In this document: positions 44,114 through 58,024 of the stretch, in pieces
How the letters are laid out: every line of letters starts with the position of its first letter
Numbering within the stretch: the stretch's first letter is position 1
From: Neisseria sp.
Lineage (GTDB): Bacteria > Pseudomonadota > Gammaproteobacteria > Burkholderiales > Neisseriaceae
DNA length: 58,439 bases
Assembly: GCF_030523955.1 (NCBI RefSeq)
Contig: NZ_JAUNHL010000012.1
Location: 1-58,439, forward strand
Direction: 5' to 3'
Made by a program: the position numbers and the translations under genes
The notes under the pieces: model-generated
What the model was told of the DNA's origin: nothing
The model's input: only the letters and a program-made list of their open reading frames with translations
The model's database searches: none

Positions 44114-44923
44114 TTACAGGCCAAGTGTTACGTTGGTCATGCTCAGCGATTTTCCGACGATTTCGTCGCTGGAAAAAGCGGGGGTTTCTTCCGCCGATTG
44201 TACGCCGGCGATATACAGCAGCGGCCAGAAATGCTCGGGTGTGGGCGCGGCTTGATGCAAAAACGGCGGATAGGCGGCATCGTTGGTGAGCGCCGCGCTA
44301 TCGCCTTCGGCTAGCCAACGGTTAACTAATGAGCGTGTTTGTTCGGCCCATTCGTAAGCGTTTTTCGAGTTTTCGGCATGCCGCCGGTCGAACGCGCGCA
44401 GGTTGTGCACGATGTTGCCGCTGGCAACAATCAATACGCCTTGCTCCCGCAACGGGGCGAGTGATTGGCCCAGCTTGAAATGCTCGCGGGCGTTAAAACG
44501 GGCGTTTAAGCTCAGCTGCACCACCGGAATGTCGGCTTGGGGGAACAGATGTTTCAATACGCCCCAAGTGCCGTGATCCAATCCCCAAGCCTGATCGGCC
44601 GCAATCCGGTATTGCGGCAGCATGGCTTGGATTTCGGCGGCCAATTCGGGATTGCCGGGCGCGGGATATTGGACGTCAAACAATGCTTGCGGAAAGCCGC
44701 CGAAATCGTGAAGGGTGCGTGGCTGTTCCATGGCGGTAACGGCTACGCCGTCGGTTACCCAGTGGGCGGAAACGGCGAGGATGGCGCGGATTTGCCGGCC
44801 GTATTCTGCACGCAATTGCTTGCCGATAGCCTGCCAAGTGCGGCTGTAGGGCGTATCTTCAATAGCGTTCATCGGGCTGCCGTGGCCGAGAAAAAGGGCG
44901 GGGAGTTTCATGAGTGATTTCAT
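44114..44923 (-). CDS. extradiol ring-cleavage dioxygenase (YgiD/DODA-like)
   Basis: About 269 residues of the LigB/4,5-DOPA dioxygenase group. Zinc/iron site residues appear in LFLGHGSPMNAIED, VSAHWVTDG, LDHGTWGVLKHLFP and ASGNIVHNLRAFD. Close to E. coli YgiD, a zinc-dependent 4,5-DOPA dioxygenase; physiological substrate unknown. ATG 44923 (MKSLMKLPALF) is preferred; ATG 44911 is also possible. Confidence 0.88.
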   Translation of the reverse strand: MKSLMKLPALFLGHGSPMNAIEDTPYSRTWQAIGKQLRAEYGRQIRAILAVSAHWVTDGVAVTAMEQPRTLHDFGGFPQALFDVQYPAPGNPELAAEIQAMLPQYRIAADQAWGLDHGTWGVLKHLFPQADIPVVQLSLNARFNAREHFKLGQSLAPLREQGVLIVASGNIVHNLRAFDRRHAENSKNAYEWAEQTRSLVNRWLAEGDSAALTNDAAYPPFLHQAAPTPEHFWPLLYIAGVQSAEETPAFSSDEIVGKSLSMTNVTLGL

Positions 44924-45163
44924 CGCCGGGATTAACCTGGTAAGACTGCCGGCGCTGCCTTTCTGTTTTCGAATATCCATGGCGGCAGTATATTCGTGTA
45001 TTTAATGGGCAATAAAGATGTGTTTTATGGATTGTATGTTTCTTTATGGGAAACTTAATGGTTGCGGGCTGCCGGTAATGCTTGTCTGAAAAAAGCCGGG
45101 TAACTTGGGGGCTTGGCAAAATTCCGTCTACATTTTAAAGATTCGGCGCCATACTTAGGGTCT

Positions 45164-45280
45164 GAGACCTTTGCAAAAAAACTTTTTAATCCTGAATTTA
45201 TTGATATCTCGTCATACTCGGGCTTGACCCGAGTATGACGAAACGCAAACTGCCGGTAATGTTTTTGAATTTTGCAAAGG
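45164..45280. mobile_element. MITE-like element with IS5-type ends
   Basis: GAGACCTTTGCAAAAAAAC at the left and GAATTTTGCAAAGG at the right enclose about 117 bases with no transposase. The centre is the palindrome GTCATACTCGGG/CCCGAGTATGAC (45210-45240). The right terminus has lost its outer bases where the adjoining Correia element begins. Confidence 0.6.
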
Positions 45281-45438
45281 TATAGCAGATTAACTTAACT
45301 TTCGCTACGGCGTTGCTGCACCTTAGCTCAAAGAGAACGATTTTGTAAGCCGCTAAAGCGGCAACAGAATCGGTTCCGTACTACTTGTACTGTCTGCGGC
45401 TTGCTGCCTTGTATCGAAAATTAATTAAATCTGCTATA
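45281..45438. repeat. full-length Correia element
   Basis: TATAGCAGATTAACTTAAC to TTAATTAAATCTGCTATA, about 158 bp, with the standard interior (GCTCAAAGAGAACGATT; TACTACTTGTACTGTCTG). It directly abuts the MITE-like element. Confidence 0.88.
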
Positions 45439-45460
45439 GAGATTGGTTGGGGCAACAGAT

Positions 45461-45524
45461 TTTTCAGACAGGCATCCGAAATAATGAAATGCCTGTCTGA
45501 AAATGTTTTTCAGACAGGCATGTT
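45461..45524 (-). terminator. single DUS plus inverted DUS pair
   Basis: TTTTCAGACAGGCAT at 45461, then AATGCCTGTCTGAAAA / TTTTTCAGACAGGCAT at 45488-45523. The pair lies just beyond the dnaJ stop and should terminate it. Confidence 0.8.
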
Positions 45525-45540
45525 TTTTGCTTGTTTGGGT

Positions 45541-46665
45541 TTAATCAAACAGATCGCGCAATTTGTCGGTAAACGATTTGTCGCGCGATTTGCCGCTTGG
45601 GCGGGAGGAGCCGGTGGAGATGCGCTCGAACTCTTCCAGCAATTCTTTCTGGCGGTCGGTGAGGTTCACCGGGGTTTCGACCAGTACGTGGCAATATAAA
45701 TCGCCGGTGGCGCTGGAGCGCAATGATTTGATTCCCTTGCCTTTTATCCGCATGCGGCGGCCGGTTTGGGTTTCTTTCGGAATGGTGAGCTTAACTTTGC
45801 CTTCCAAGGTCGGCACTTCGACTTCGCCGCCCAGCGCTGCGGTGGCAAAGCTGATCGGCAGTTCGCAATGCAGGTCTAAACCGTTTCGCTCGAAGGTTTT
45901 GTGCGCTTTAACGTGTACCACAACATACAAGTCGCCGCTGGGTGCGCCGTGTTGGCCCGGCTCGCCTTCGCCGGAAAGGCGGATGCGTTGGCCGTCGTCG
46001 ATACCGGCGGGGATGTTGACTTCCACCGTTTTGGTGGTTTTTACCCGGCCTTCGCCGCGGCAGGAAGTGCAAGGTTCTTTGATTTCTTTGCCGCTGCCGT
46101 GGCAGGTCGGGCAGGTTTGTTGCAGTTGGAAAATCGCTTGGCGCACGTGGATGGTACCGGAGCCGCCGCAAGTGTGACAGGTGGAGACGGAAGTGCCGGG
46201 TTTGGCGCCGGAGCCGTGGCAGACATCGCATTCTTTGTAAGTGGGAATGGTAATGCGCTTTTTCAGGCCGGCCGCCGCTTCTTCCAGCGTAATTTCCACT
46301 GCATATTGCAAATCGGCACCTTGGTAGCTTTGTTGACGGCCGCCGCCGGCGGCTCCGCCGAACATCTGGCTGAAAATATCGCTGAAATCGAAGCCGGCGC
46401 CGCCGCCGAAACCACCGCCGAAGCCGCCGCCCATGTTGGGATCGACACCGGCGTGGCCGTATTGGTCGTAAGCGGCTTTTTTCTGCGGATCGGAAAGAAT
46501 GGCGTAGGCGTTTTGGATTTCTTTGAATTTTTCCACCGCCTCTTCGTTATTGGGATTGCGGTCGGGGTGGTATTTCATGGCCAGTTTGCGAAAGGCTTTT
46601 TTGATTTCGTCTTCGCTGGCGCTGCGGGGAACGCCGAGGATTTCGTAAAAATCTTTATTGCTCAT
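45541..46665 (-). CDS. dnaJ: chaperone DnaJ
   Basis: 374-residue type I J-protein, co-chaperone of DnaK. J-domain with HPDRNPN, a Gly/Phe-rich linker ([16 protein letters not shown]), four CxxCxGxG zinc motifs ([32 protein letters not shown]) and the C-terminal substrate domains. No dnaK or grpE is adjacent in the window. Confidence 0.98.
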   Translation of the reverse strand: MSNKDFYEILGVPRSASEDEIKKAFRKLAMKYHPDRNPNNEEAVEKFKEIQNAYAILSDPQKKAAYDQYGHAGVDPNMGGGFGGGFGGGAGFDFSDIFSQMFGGAAGGGRQQSYQGADLQYAVEITLEEAAAGLKKRITIPTYKECDVCHGSGAKPGTSVSTCHTCGGSGTIHVRQAIFQLQQTCPTCHGSGKEIKEPCTSCRGEGRVKTTKTVEVNIPAGIDDGQRIRLSGEGEPGQHGAPSGDLYVVVHVKAHKTFERNGLDLHCELPISFATAALGGEVEVPTLEGKVKLTIPKETQTGRRMRIKGKGIKSLRSSATGDLYCHVLVETPVNLTDRQKELLEEFERISTGSSRPSGKSRDKSFTDKLRDLFD

Positions 46666-46789
46666 GGTATCGGAATAATGTGGTTTGAATAAAATGAAGA
46701 ATGCGGCTGAAGTATGGGCGGATGGCGGAAATTAAAAGAGGGGAGACGTAAAATTATACGGGGGGCGATAATGGGTGGAAATTTTTATG

Positions 46790-46842
46790 ATATGCCTGTC
46801 TGAAAAGGTTTTAAGTTGAAAAAATGTTTTCAGACAGGCAAA
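46790..46842. terminator. spaced inverted DUS pair
   Basis: ATGCCTGTCTGAAAA at 46792 and TTTTCAGACAGGCA at 46827-46840, between the Sel1-repeat gene and dnaJ on the leftward strand. Confidence 0.7.
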
Positions 46843-46850
46843 GTGAATCA

Positions 46851-48377
46851 TTAATGGCCTAATGATGAGAGCGGAGGGGGCTTGGTTACCGCCGCCGGCA
46901 AGCGGGAGGCTGCCGTATCGGTTGTTTTGGGTTCCGCCGGCCCGGCTGCGGGTTGTTGCCAGTTAAGTAGCAGTTGCTGTAAGGCTTGCGGGTCTTCATG
47001 TCCGTTATCGATGGCGGCTTGCAGCCAGCGGCAGGCAGTATCATTATTCTGTTGGACGCCGTATCCGTGATGGTAGAGACAGGCGAGATTGTATTGTGCT
47101 TTGGTGTCGCCTTGCTGCGCTGCTTGTTCAAACCAGTGGGCGGCACGCGCGGGATCTTTTTTGACGCCTTGGCCATTGTAATACATGATGCCAAGATTGG
47201 TTTGTGCCTTGGCGTGGTGGTGTACGGCGGCTTGTTGGTAGAGGCGTAGTGCTTCGGCGTAGTCTTGACGGCAGCCCAAGCCGTAATGGCGGGCGAATGC
47301 AGATTGGTATAGCTCTTCGTTGCGTTTGTGATAGGCGATGGTGGCGGCGCTGTGTTGGCTGTCAACGGCTTTGGAGGGTTTAAGTGCATCGGCCAGCAGC
47401 AATTTCTGGCGTGAGGCAATATCGCCGTGCTTGGCGGCGCGCCGGTAGTAACTCTGCGCCAGATCGGTATCGGCTTCTACACCCATGCCGTATTGATAAA
47501 TGTCGCCGAGCAGGCGTAAAGCTTCGGGATGGTTGTGGCGTGCGGCGGAGCTGGCGTGGTTGAGAGCCGCTGCCTGGTTGCGTTCCATGTATTTCCCGGT
47601 CAGGTAGAACTTGGCCAGCATGGCATGTGCTTCGGTGTTGTGTTGTTGGGCGGCGTGTTGCAACCAACGGATGGCTTCGGCAATCTGCTGGTTATCAGCC
47701 AAGGGATCTTCCAACAACAATCGGGCGTATTCGCTTTGTGCGCCGGTAATGCCTCCTTTGGCGGCAATTTGAAAGTGGTAACGGGCCTTGATATGGCTGG
47801 CTTCTACGCCTTGCCCGTAAAGGTATTGGTTGGCCAGTTGCCAGTGGGCGGCCGTAAGTCCTTGCTCGGCTGCTTGGCGGTATAGCTCGTGCGCCGCCAA
47901 TAGGTTCGGATGCGGGCTGTTTTGGTGATAATGCGCCAGAAAATATTGTGCGTGAGGGTGTTGTTGGGCGGCGGCTTTTTTGGCCCAATACAGTGCTTGC
48001 TTGGTATCGTTCTGATGGGAGAAGTGATTCATCAGGCGGATCTGGGCGGCCAAAAAACCCGCTTCACCCAGTTCCCGGTAGTGTGGCAGCAACTCTGCTA
48101 ATGCAATATCGTTGTTGCCTTCGCGCAGCAGCAGTAAATTATAACGCGCGGCCAGATGCCCTGAGTCGGCCGCCTGTTTGAGCCAATATGTTGCTTGGCT
48201 GATTTGAGTGGGCGTGCCTAGACCGTAAACATAGCAGCCGCCAAGTTGGAAGGCTGCCTCGGCATATCCGGCCTGGGCAGCTTCTTGTAACAGGGGGATG
48301 GCTTCCTTGTATTTGGGCGGTTTGCTGCGGAGAAGGTTTAATGCCTGTCTGAAAGCAAGAAGAGCGGATTCGTTCAT
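46851..48377 (-). CDS. Sel1-repeat (TPR-like) protein
   Basis: 508 residues made almost entirely of about ten Sel1 repeats (pattern A...LG.MYYNGQGVKKDPARAAHWFEQAAQQG). No signal peptide or membrane helix, so probably cytoplasmic. The C-terminal 40 residues are a Pro/Ala/Thr-rich tail. Such solenoids act as protein scaffolds; the partner is unknown. A DUS lies inside the N-terminal coding region (48341-48354). It is downstream of kdsA on the same strand, 90 bases away. Confidence 0.85.
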   Translation of the reverse strand: MNESALLAFRQALNLLRSKPPKYKEAIPLLQEAAQAGYAEAAFQLGGCYVYGLGTPTQISQATYWLKQAADSGHLAARYNLLLLREGNNDIALAELLPHYRELGEAGFLAAQIRLMNHFSHQNDTKQALYWAKKAAAQQHPHAQYFLAHYHQNSPHPNLLAAHELYRQAAEQGLTAAHWQLANQYLYGQGVEASHIKARYHFQIAAKGGITGAQSEYARLLLEDPLADNQQIAEAIRWLQHAAQQHNTEAHAMLAKFYLTGKYMERNQAAALNHASSAARHNHPEALRLLGDIYQYGMGVEADTDLAQSYYRRAAKHGDIASRQKLLLADALKPSKAVDSQHSAATIAYHKRNEELYQSAFARHYGLGCRQDYAEALRLYQQAAVHHHAKAQTNLGIMYYNGQGVKKDPARAAHWFEQAAQQGDTKAQYNLACLYHHGYGVQQNNDTACRWLQAAIDNGHEDPQALQQLLLNWQQPAAGPAEPKTTDTAASRLPAAVTKPPPLSSLGH

Positions 48378-48467
48378 GATGTAATGTTTAAAGTTCGTTA
48401 TGTTAATGTTATTAATAACCGGAAGTTATGTAATAGAGCCGGCCGCCGGTTTCGGCCGGTTATTTGA

Positions 48468-49355
<888 letters not shown>

Positions 49356-49599
49356 CTAACCAACCTGTAATGATAATTGACGACAATGGAATAACGAAGG
49401 ATTTAACCATCCTTTACGCAGTATTGCGATAAAAATGGTTAGCAAAAGTAACAAAAACCTGCGGGTTATTTTAAGTTAGATTGTGTTGGCGAAATGAAGA
49501 TAAGACAATCCATTTTCGCTGCTGATGTTGCTTGAGTGATATTTCCGCTAAATTAATTAAGCGATGCCAAGTCACCGAGCGATGCACAGCCAAAAAAGC

Positions 49600-49690
49600 T
49601 TTTCAGACAGGCATCAGAGCTTGCTATAATCCGAATTTGATTTTGCAAACATAACTGTATACAAGCAGACATTGAATGCCTGTCTGAAAA
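49600..49690. other. two DUS copies upstream of parB
   Basis: TTTTCAGACAGGCATC at 49599-49614 and AATGCCTGTCTGAAAA at 49675-49690, the latter ending 12 bases before the parB start, so a DUS sits in the parB leader. Confidence 0.75.
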
Positions 49691-49702
49691 AGGATTTTAC
49701 CC

Positions 49703-50560
49703 ATGGCAAAACCCAAAGGCGGCCTTGGCCGCGGACTCGATTCCCTTATTTCCAACAATATCGGTGACAGCGCCAACGATCGTTTGACCATGGTAGCAGT
49801 AAACGACATCCAACCCGGGCGTTACCAGCCGCGGGTACAGATGGACGATGCAGCGTTGCAGGAATTGGCCGAATCCATTAAAGCACAAGGCGTTATCCAA
49901 CCGGTGATCGTGCGCGAACGCGGTTTGTCGCAGTATGAGCTGATTGCCGGCGAGCGCCGCTGGCGGGCCAGCCAATTGGCCGGGCTAAGCGAAATTCCGG
50001 TGGTGATTAAAAGTATCAGCGACGAAACCGCGTTGGCCATGGGTTTGATAGAAAACCTGCAGCGCGAAAACCTTAACCCGATTGAAGAAGCACGGGGCCT
50101 GAAACGTTTGGCTGACGAGTTTAGCCTCACCCATGAAACCATTGCCAAGGCCGTCGGCAAAAGCCGCAGTGCCATTTCCAACAGCCTGCGCCTGCTGGGT
50201 TTGCCCGAACCCGTGCAGGATATGCTCTATCAGCGCCGATTGGAAATGGGGCATGCCCGTGCTTTGTTAACGCTGCCGGTAGTTGATCAACTGATGCTGG
50301 CTCAAAAAGCAGTCAAAAACGGTTGGTCGGTGCGAGAAGTGGAGCGTCGCAGCCAAATGTTGAACCAAGGCAAACCCTCCCGTGCCATTAAGCCTATCAA
50401 TTCCGATATCCGGCGCTTGAACGACGCGCTCACCGATAAATTGGGCGTGAATGCCGAAGTACAAACCCGTAATCAGAAAAAGGGTAGAATCATTTTACAT
50501 TTCGATAGCCCGGAAACGCTGGAAAACTTATTGCAACAATTGGGCGTAGAACTTGATTGA
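49703..50560 (+). CDS. parB: chromosome-partitioning protein ParB
   Basis: 285 residues. N-terminal basic LGRGLDSLIS, the CTPase/ParB boxes YELIAGERRWRASQLAG and MGLIENLQRENLNPIEEA, a helix-turn-helix (LTHETIAKAVGKSRSAISNSLRLLGLP) for parS binding and a C-terminal dimer domain. AGGA precedes ATG 49703. No parA gene is next to it in this window and no parS site was noticed. Confidence 0.95.
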   Translation: MAKPKGGLGRGLDSLISNNIGDSANDRLTMVAVNDIQPGRYQPRVQMDDAALQELAESIKAQGVIQPVIVRERGLSQYELIAGERRWRASQLAGLSEIPVVIKSISDETALAMGLIENLQRENLNPIEEARGLKRLADEFSLTHETIAKAVGKSRSAISNSLRLLGLPEPVQDMLYQRRLEMGHARALLTLPVVDQLMLAQKAVKNGWSVREVERRSQMLNQGKPSRAIKPINSDIRRLNDALTDKLGVNAEVQTRNQKKGRIILHFDSPETLENLLQQLGVELD

Positions 50561-50578
50561 GTTGCTTAGATATTTAAG

Positions 50579-50614
50579 CGATGCCTGTCTGAAAGCTTTT
50601 CAGACAGGCATTTT
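50579..50614 (+). terminator. inverted DUS terminator of parB
   Basis: ATGCCTGTCTGAAAG / CTTTTCAGACAGGCAT pair with a very short loop, then TTTT, 20 bases after the parB stop. Confidence 0.85.
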
Positions 50615-50783
50615 CCTTTACCGTAGAGAAAAAGGCAGATTGTGCGGTAAATTTCCTCAAACCGGCTGTTTCATTCTTAATGTGTTGTAGTATCATGTAG
50701 TCATTATGTGGAAATCAAAGCAAGGCATGGTAAAATAAAACAAAAAGAGACAGTTGTTTGATTCACAAAGGTTAACATTTGTC

Positions 50784-50812
50784 TTGACGCTTACGCGCAT
50801 CTTGATTATAGT
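50784..50812 (+). promoter_or_regulatory. sigma-70 promoter of the atp operon
   Basis: TTGACG (-35), 17-base spacer, TATAGT (-10), placing transcription start about 35 bases before the atpI ATG. It is the only strong promoter seen before the nine atp genes. Confidence 0.75.
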
Positions 50813-50856
50813 AGCCCCGCTTAATCCTGTCTTTGGCCAAAAACCGGCATGAATGT

Positions 50857-52066
<1,210 letters not shown>

Positions 52067-52132
52067 AAAATTAAGTAGTTTGATTTAATCCGTAGTTTTT
52101 TTAAACGTAGTTTTGACCTTTGTTTTCTTTAA

Positions 52133-52378
<246 letters not shown>

Positions 52379-52451
52379 TCCGAACAGAAACTGTTTCGAT
52401 ACAAATGAAACACCGTTTGTCTGATTAACCCTAATACGAAGGTTAAGTAAA

Positions 52452-52922
52452 GTGAATATTAATGCAACCTTATTTGCGCAGTTAATCGTCTTTTTCGGTT
52501 TGGTATGGTTTACCATGAAGTTCGTGTGGCCTCCAATCGCAAAAGCGTTAGACGAGCGTGCCGACAAAATCGCTGAGGGTTTGGCAGCAGCTGAACGTGG
52601 CAAAAGTGATTTTGAGCAGGCAGAAAAGAAAGTTGCAGAACTCTTGTCTGAAGGCCGCAATCAAGTATCAGAAATGATTACCAATGCGGAAAAACGTGCA
52701 GCACAGATTGTCGAAGAGGCTAAAGACCAGGCAACTACCGAGGCTGCTCGTATCACAGCACAAGCCAAAGCAGATGTGGAACAAGAAGCTAATCGCGCCC
52801 GCGAAGCTTTGCGTGAACAAGTCGCTGTTTTGGCAGTAAAAGGTGCGGAAGCAATTTTGCGTCGCGAAGTGAATGAAGCGCAACACGCCCAATTGTTAAG
52901 TAACCTGAAACAGGAGCTGTAA
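52452..52922 (+). CDS. atpF: ATP synthase F0 subunit b
   Basis: 156 residues. One N-terminal membrane helix ([23 protein letters not shown]) and a long charged coiled coil forming the peripheral stalk. GTG start at 52452 with GAAGGTT upstream. Confidence 0.96.
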   Translation: MNINATLFAQLIVFFGLVWFTMKFVWPPIAKALDERADKIAEGLAAAERGKSDFEQAEKKVAELLSEGRNQVSEMITNAEKRAAQIVEEAKDQATTEAARITAQAKADVEQEANRAREALREQVAVLAVKGAEAILRREVNEAQHAQLLSNLKQEL

Positions 52923-52926
52923 TCTT

Positions 52927-53475
52927 ATGGCAGAGTTCGCAACCATTGCCAGACCGTATGCGAAAGCATTATTCGAACTGGCAGAAGAGAAAAATCACAT
53001 TAAATCTTGGTTGGGCGGACTGAAAGAGTTAGCATGGTCTGTGCAGCAGCCCCAAGTTGCCGCATTGGTTGAAAACACTGAAACCGACAGCAAGTACAAA
53101 GCCGATGCTTTGATCGGCTTGCTGGGTGATTCTGAAGCCATGAAGAGCGAAACGTTCCGTAATTTCGTTTATGTGGTAGCGGAAGGAAAGCGATTGCAGG
53201 TGTTACCTGAAATCTATGCTCAATACCAAGATTTAGCTTTATCACGCGATAACGCCAAAAAAGCGGTTATTTACAGTGCTTACGAATTTGCCGGAGAAGG
53301 GCAAAAAGCCAAAATCGTTAGTGATTTGGAGCAGCACTTCAATAGTCGTTTAGATGCTACTTTTAAAGTGGATCCGTCCTTAATCGGCGGTTTCAAGGTG
53401 GAAGTGGGTGATCAAGTATTGGATCTGTCTGTACAGGCTAAATTACAAAAGCTGTACACGGCAATGACAAATTAG
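52927..53475 (+). CDS. atpH: ATP synthase F1 subunit delta
   Basis: 182 residues. OSCP/delta landmarks: [13 protein letters not shown] near the N-terminus, and [20 protein letters not shown] near the C-terminus. Links the b stalk to the alpha subunits. Starts four bases after atpF. Confidence 0.96.
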   Translation: MAEFATIARPYAKALFELAEEKNHIKSWLGGLKELAWSVQQPQVAALVENTETDSKYKADALIGLLGDSEAMKSETFRNFVYVVAEGKRLQVLPEIYAQYQDLALSRDNAKKAVIYSAYEFAGEGQKAKIVSDLEQHFNSRLDATFKVDPSLIGGFKVEVGDQVLDLSVQAKLQKLYTAMTN

Positions 53476-53485
53476 GAGAGTTTTC

Positions 53486-55033
53486 ATGCAGCTTAATCCT
53501 GCTGAAATCAGCGATTTGCTGAAAGCCAAAATCGAGAGCTTGAATACCAAACAGGAATTGCGTACCCGCGGTACTGTGATTTCTGTAACCGATGGTATCG
53601 TTCGCGTACACGGCTTATCAGATGTAATGCAAGGTGAGATGCTCGAATTCCCCGGTAACACATTCGGTTTGGCCATGAACTTGGAGCGTGACTCCGTGGG
53701 CGCCGTTGTGTTAGGTGAATACGAACATATTAAAGAAGGCGATGAAGTCAAATGTACTGGTCGTATTCTGGAAGTACCTGTTGGTCGAGAACTGGTTGGC
53801 CGCGTAGTAAACGCCTTGGGCCAGCCGATTGACGGAAAAGGTCCGATTCATACTGCCAATACTGCACCGATTGAAAAAATTGCCCCGGGCGTAATTGCCC
53901 GTCAATCTGTTGACCAGCCGATGCAAACCGGTTTGAAAGCGATTGACTCTATGGTGCCAATTGGCCGTGGTCAGCGTGAATTGATCATTGGCGACCGCCA
54001 AACCGGTAAAACAGCAGTAGCATTGGATGCTATTGTTAACCAAAAAGGTACTGGTGTAGTTTGTATTTATGTGGCAGTTGGTCAAAAAGCTTCTTCTATT
54101 GCCAACGTAGTACGTAAATTGGAAGAGCACGGCGCATTGGAGCACACTATTGTAGTAGCTGCTACTGCTTCTGAAGCTGCTGCATTGCAATTTATTGCAC
54201 CGTATTCAGGTTGCACTATGGGAGAATTCTTCCGTGACCGTGGCGAAGATGCTTTGATTGTCTATGATGATTTGTCTAAACAGGCAGTTGCTTACCGTCA
54301 GATTTCTTTGTTGCTGCGCCGCCCTCCTGGCCGCGAAGCTTATCCTGGCGACGTATTCTATCTGCACTCTCGTTTGTTGGAACGCGCTGCGCGCATCAAT
54401 GCCGATGAAGTAGCTAAGTTAACAAATGGTGAAGTAACCGGCAAAACCGGCTCGTTGACTGCATTGCCGATTATCGAAACTCAAGCAGGCGACGTATCAG
54501 CTTTCGTACCGACTAACGTTATTTCGATTACTGACGGTCAGATTTTCTTGGAAACCGATTTGTTCAACTCCGGTATCCGTCCTGCAATTAACGCCGGTAT
54601 TTCGGTATCGCGTGTAGGTGGTGCGGCTCAGACTAAGGTTATCAAGAAACTTGGTGGTGGTATTCGTTTGGCACTGGCTCAATACCGTGAACTTGCTGCG
54701 TTCTCGCAATTTGCTTCTGATTTGGACGAAGCTACCCGTAAGCAATTGCAGCATGGTGAAGTGGTAACTGAGTTGATGAAACAGAAACAATTCAGCACTT
54801 TGAATACTGCTGAAATGGCTCTCACCCTGTGGGCGATTAATAACGGCTCTTATAGTGATGTGCCTGTTTCTAAAGCTTTGGAGTTTGAAACTGAATTCCG
54901 CAACTATGTACGCATTCAGCATGCGAACGTGTTGGCAGAAATTAATGCTTCAGGTGCCATGTCTGATGAAAACGAGCAAACATTAACTGCAGCCATGAAG
55001 TCTTTCAAAGCTTCTTACAATTACGCTGCGTAA
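53486..55033 (+). CDS. atpA: ATP synthase F1 subunit alpha
   Basis: 515 residues. P-loop [30 protein letters not shown], and arginine-finger region VSRVGGAAQ. Regulatory/non-catalytic nucleotide site. AGGAGAG precedes ATG 53486. Confidence 0.99.
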   Translation: MQLNPAEISDLLKAKIESLNTKQELRTRGTVISVTDGIVRVHGLSDVMQGEMLEFPGNTFGLAMNLERDSVGAVVLGEYEHIKEGDEVKCTGRILEVPVGRELVGRVVNALGQPIDGKGPIHTANTAPIEKIAPGVIARQSVDQPMQTGLKAIDSMVPIGRGQRELIIGDRQTGKTAVALDAIVNQKGTGVVCIYVAVGQKASSIANVVRKLEEHGALEHTIVVAATASEAAALQFIAPYSGCTMGEFFRDRGEDALIVYDDLSKQAVAYRQISLLLRRPPGREAYPGDVFYLHSRLLERAARINADEVAKLTNGEVTGKTGSLTALPIIETQAGDVSAFVPTNVISITDGQIFLETDLFNSGIRPAINAGISVSRVGGAAQTKVIKKLGGGIRLALAQYRELAAFSQFASDLDEATRKQLQHGEVVTELMKQKQFSTLNTAEMALTLWAINNGSYSDVPVSKALEFETEFRNYVRIQHANVLAEINASGAMSDENEQTLTAAMKSFKASYNYAA

Positions 55034-55056
55034 GAGCGAGATGAAAGGAGTCTGAA

Positions 55057-55929
55057 ATGGCAGTAGGAAAAGAGATTCTCACCAAAATCCGTAGTGTTCA
55101 AAATACCCAAAAGATCACTAAAGCGATGCAAATGGTGTCAACCTCTAAAATGCGGAAGACTCAAGATCGGATGCGTTTGGCGCGTCCGTATGCCGACAAA
55201 GTGCGTTTGGTTATGCACCACCTGTCGCAAACCCAAGAGACCCACGGCATTCCTTTATTGGAAGAGCATCGCGAGGTGCGCCGTGCAGGTTTTATCTTAA
55301 TCACTACCGATAAGGGCCTATGTGGCGGTCTGAATGCTAATGTGTTGAAGAAGTTTCTTGCACAGGTTCAGGAATACCAAAATCAAGGTATCGAAGTGGA
55401 AGTGGTTTGTTTGGGAAGCAAAGGGTTGGCAGCATGCCAGCGTATCGGTTTGAACGTGATTGGAAGCGTGACTAATTTGGGGGATACCCCGAAAATGGAA
55501 ATGCTGATCGGTCCATTAACCGAATTGTTCCAGCGCTATAGCAAGCATGAATTGGATATTATCCATTTAGTGTACTCAGGCTTCGTTAATACCATGCGCC
55601 AAGAACCGCGTATGGAAGTATTGTTACCGATAGGCCAGACTGTGCTGGATGACAATCAATACGGAGATTACAATTGGGATTATAAATATGAGCCCAATAG
55701 TACCGCAGTGTTGGAATATTTGGTCCGCCGTTATTTAGAGTCTGTGGTTTATCAGGCATTATCTGACAATATGGCTTCCGAACAAGCTGCCCGTATGGTA
55801 GCGATGAAGGCTGCTACAGATAATGCTGGTAACGCAATCAAAGAGTTGCGTTTGGTATACAACAAATCGCGTCAAGCAGCGATTACCACAGAGTTGTCAG
55901 AAATCGTGGCGGGTGCAGCTGCCGTTTAA
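55057..55929 (+). CDS. atpG: ATP synthase F1 subunit gamma
   Basis: 290 residues, central rotor shaft. KEILTKIRSVQNTQKITKAMQMVSTSKM at the N-terminus and ASEQAARMVAMKAATDNAG at the C-terminal helix are diagnostic. GAAAGGAG precedes ATG 55057. Confidence 0.98.
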   Translation: MAVGKEILTKIRSVQNTQKITKAMQMVSTSKMRKTQDRMRLARPYADKVRLVMHHLSQTQETHGIPLLEEHREVRRAGFILITTDKGLCGGLNANVLKKFLAQVQEYQNQGIEVEVVCLGSKGLAACQRIGLNVIGSVTNLGDTPKMEMLIGPLTELFQRYSKHELDIIHLVYSGFVNTMRQEPRMEVLLPIGQTVLDDNQYGDYNWDYKYEPNSTAVLEYLVRRYLESVVYQALSDNMASEQAARMVAMKAATDNAGNAIKELRLVYNKSRQAAITTELSEIVAGAAAV

Positions 55930-55954
55930 GGCACTGACCGCCATCACAAAATAG

Positions 55955-57361
<1,407 letters not shown>

Positions 57362-57373
57362 TAGGAGGCCGGC

Positions 57374-57799
57374 ATGAGTGTCATGCAAGTTGAAGTGGTA
57401 AGTAACGAACAACAGATTTTTTCAGGAGAGGCCAGCTTTGTCGTGGTACCGACCCTGTCTGGTGAGCTCGGTATTTATCCGCTACACGAGCCTATTATGA
57501 GTTTGGTTCGCCCGGGTGCATTGCGTTTGACTGTGCCCGGGTCTGCAGAAGAAGTATTGGTGGCGATTTCCGGTGGTATTTTAGAGGTTTTGCCTCATAA
57601 AATTACCATCTTGGCCGACGTGGCAGTGCGAAGCGCCGAGATGGATGCCGCACGGGCAGAGGAAGCCAAGAAAGCAGCCGAAGCCAGGATTTCCCAAGCA
57701 ACCGACAAAGAGTCGTTAGCTAAAGCACATGCGGCTTTGGCAGCGGCGATTGCACAGCTTAAAACGCTGGACTATATTCGCGCTCACAAAAACAAATAA
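57374..57799 (+). CDS. atpC: ATP synthase F1 subunit epsilon
   Basis: 141 residues. N-terminal beta sandwich (MQVEVVSNEQQIFSGEASFVVVPTLSGELGIYPLHEPIMS) and C-terminal helical hairpin that inhibits hydrolysis. GGAGG precedes ATG 57374. Last atp gene. Confidence 0.97.
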   Translation: MSVMQVEVVSNEQQIFSGEASFVVVPTLSGELGIYPLHEPIMSLVRPGALRLTVPGSAEEVLVAISGGILEVLPHKITILADVAVRSAEMDAARAEEAKKAAEARISQATDKESLAKAHAALAAAIAQLKTLDYIRAHKNK

Positions 57800-57815
57800 T
57801 CTTTTCAAGATTAAT

Positions 57816-57844
57816 AAAAGCACGGTCTAAGCCGTGCTTTTTTG
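57816..57844 (+). terminator. rho-independent terminator of atp operon
   Basis: AAAAGCACGG / CCGTGCTTTT stem with a short TCTAAG-type loop and a following T run, 17 bases after the atpC stop. Confidence 0.9.
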
Positions 57845-58024
57845 TTGGTGAAATTCTTGTAAGTATTGTGTTATGAATGATTGGCTTAACTTTGGCGAAA
57901 AATCTGCTGCGCCTTAGCTCAAAGAGAGGGATTTTGTAAGTCACTAAAGCGGCAACAGAATCGGTTGGGTACTAACTTGTACTGTCTGTGGCTTGTTGCC
58001 TTGTATCGAAAATGTGTGAATTCG

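Noticed and set aside
46759-46766. Six-G tract upstream of dnaJ as a phase-variation switch
   Set aside because: Too short and not placed in a promoter spacer or coding region of a surface gene. A similar tract at 35814 was rejected for the same reason.
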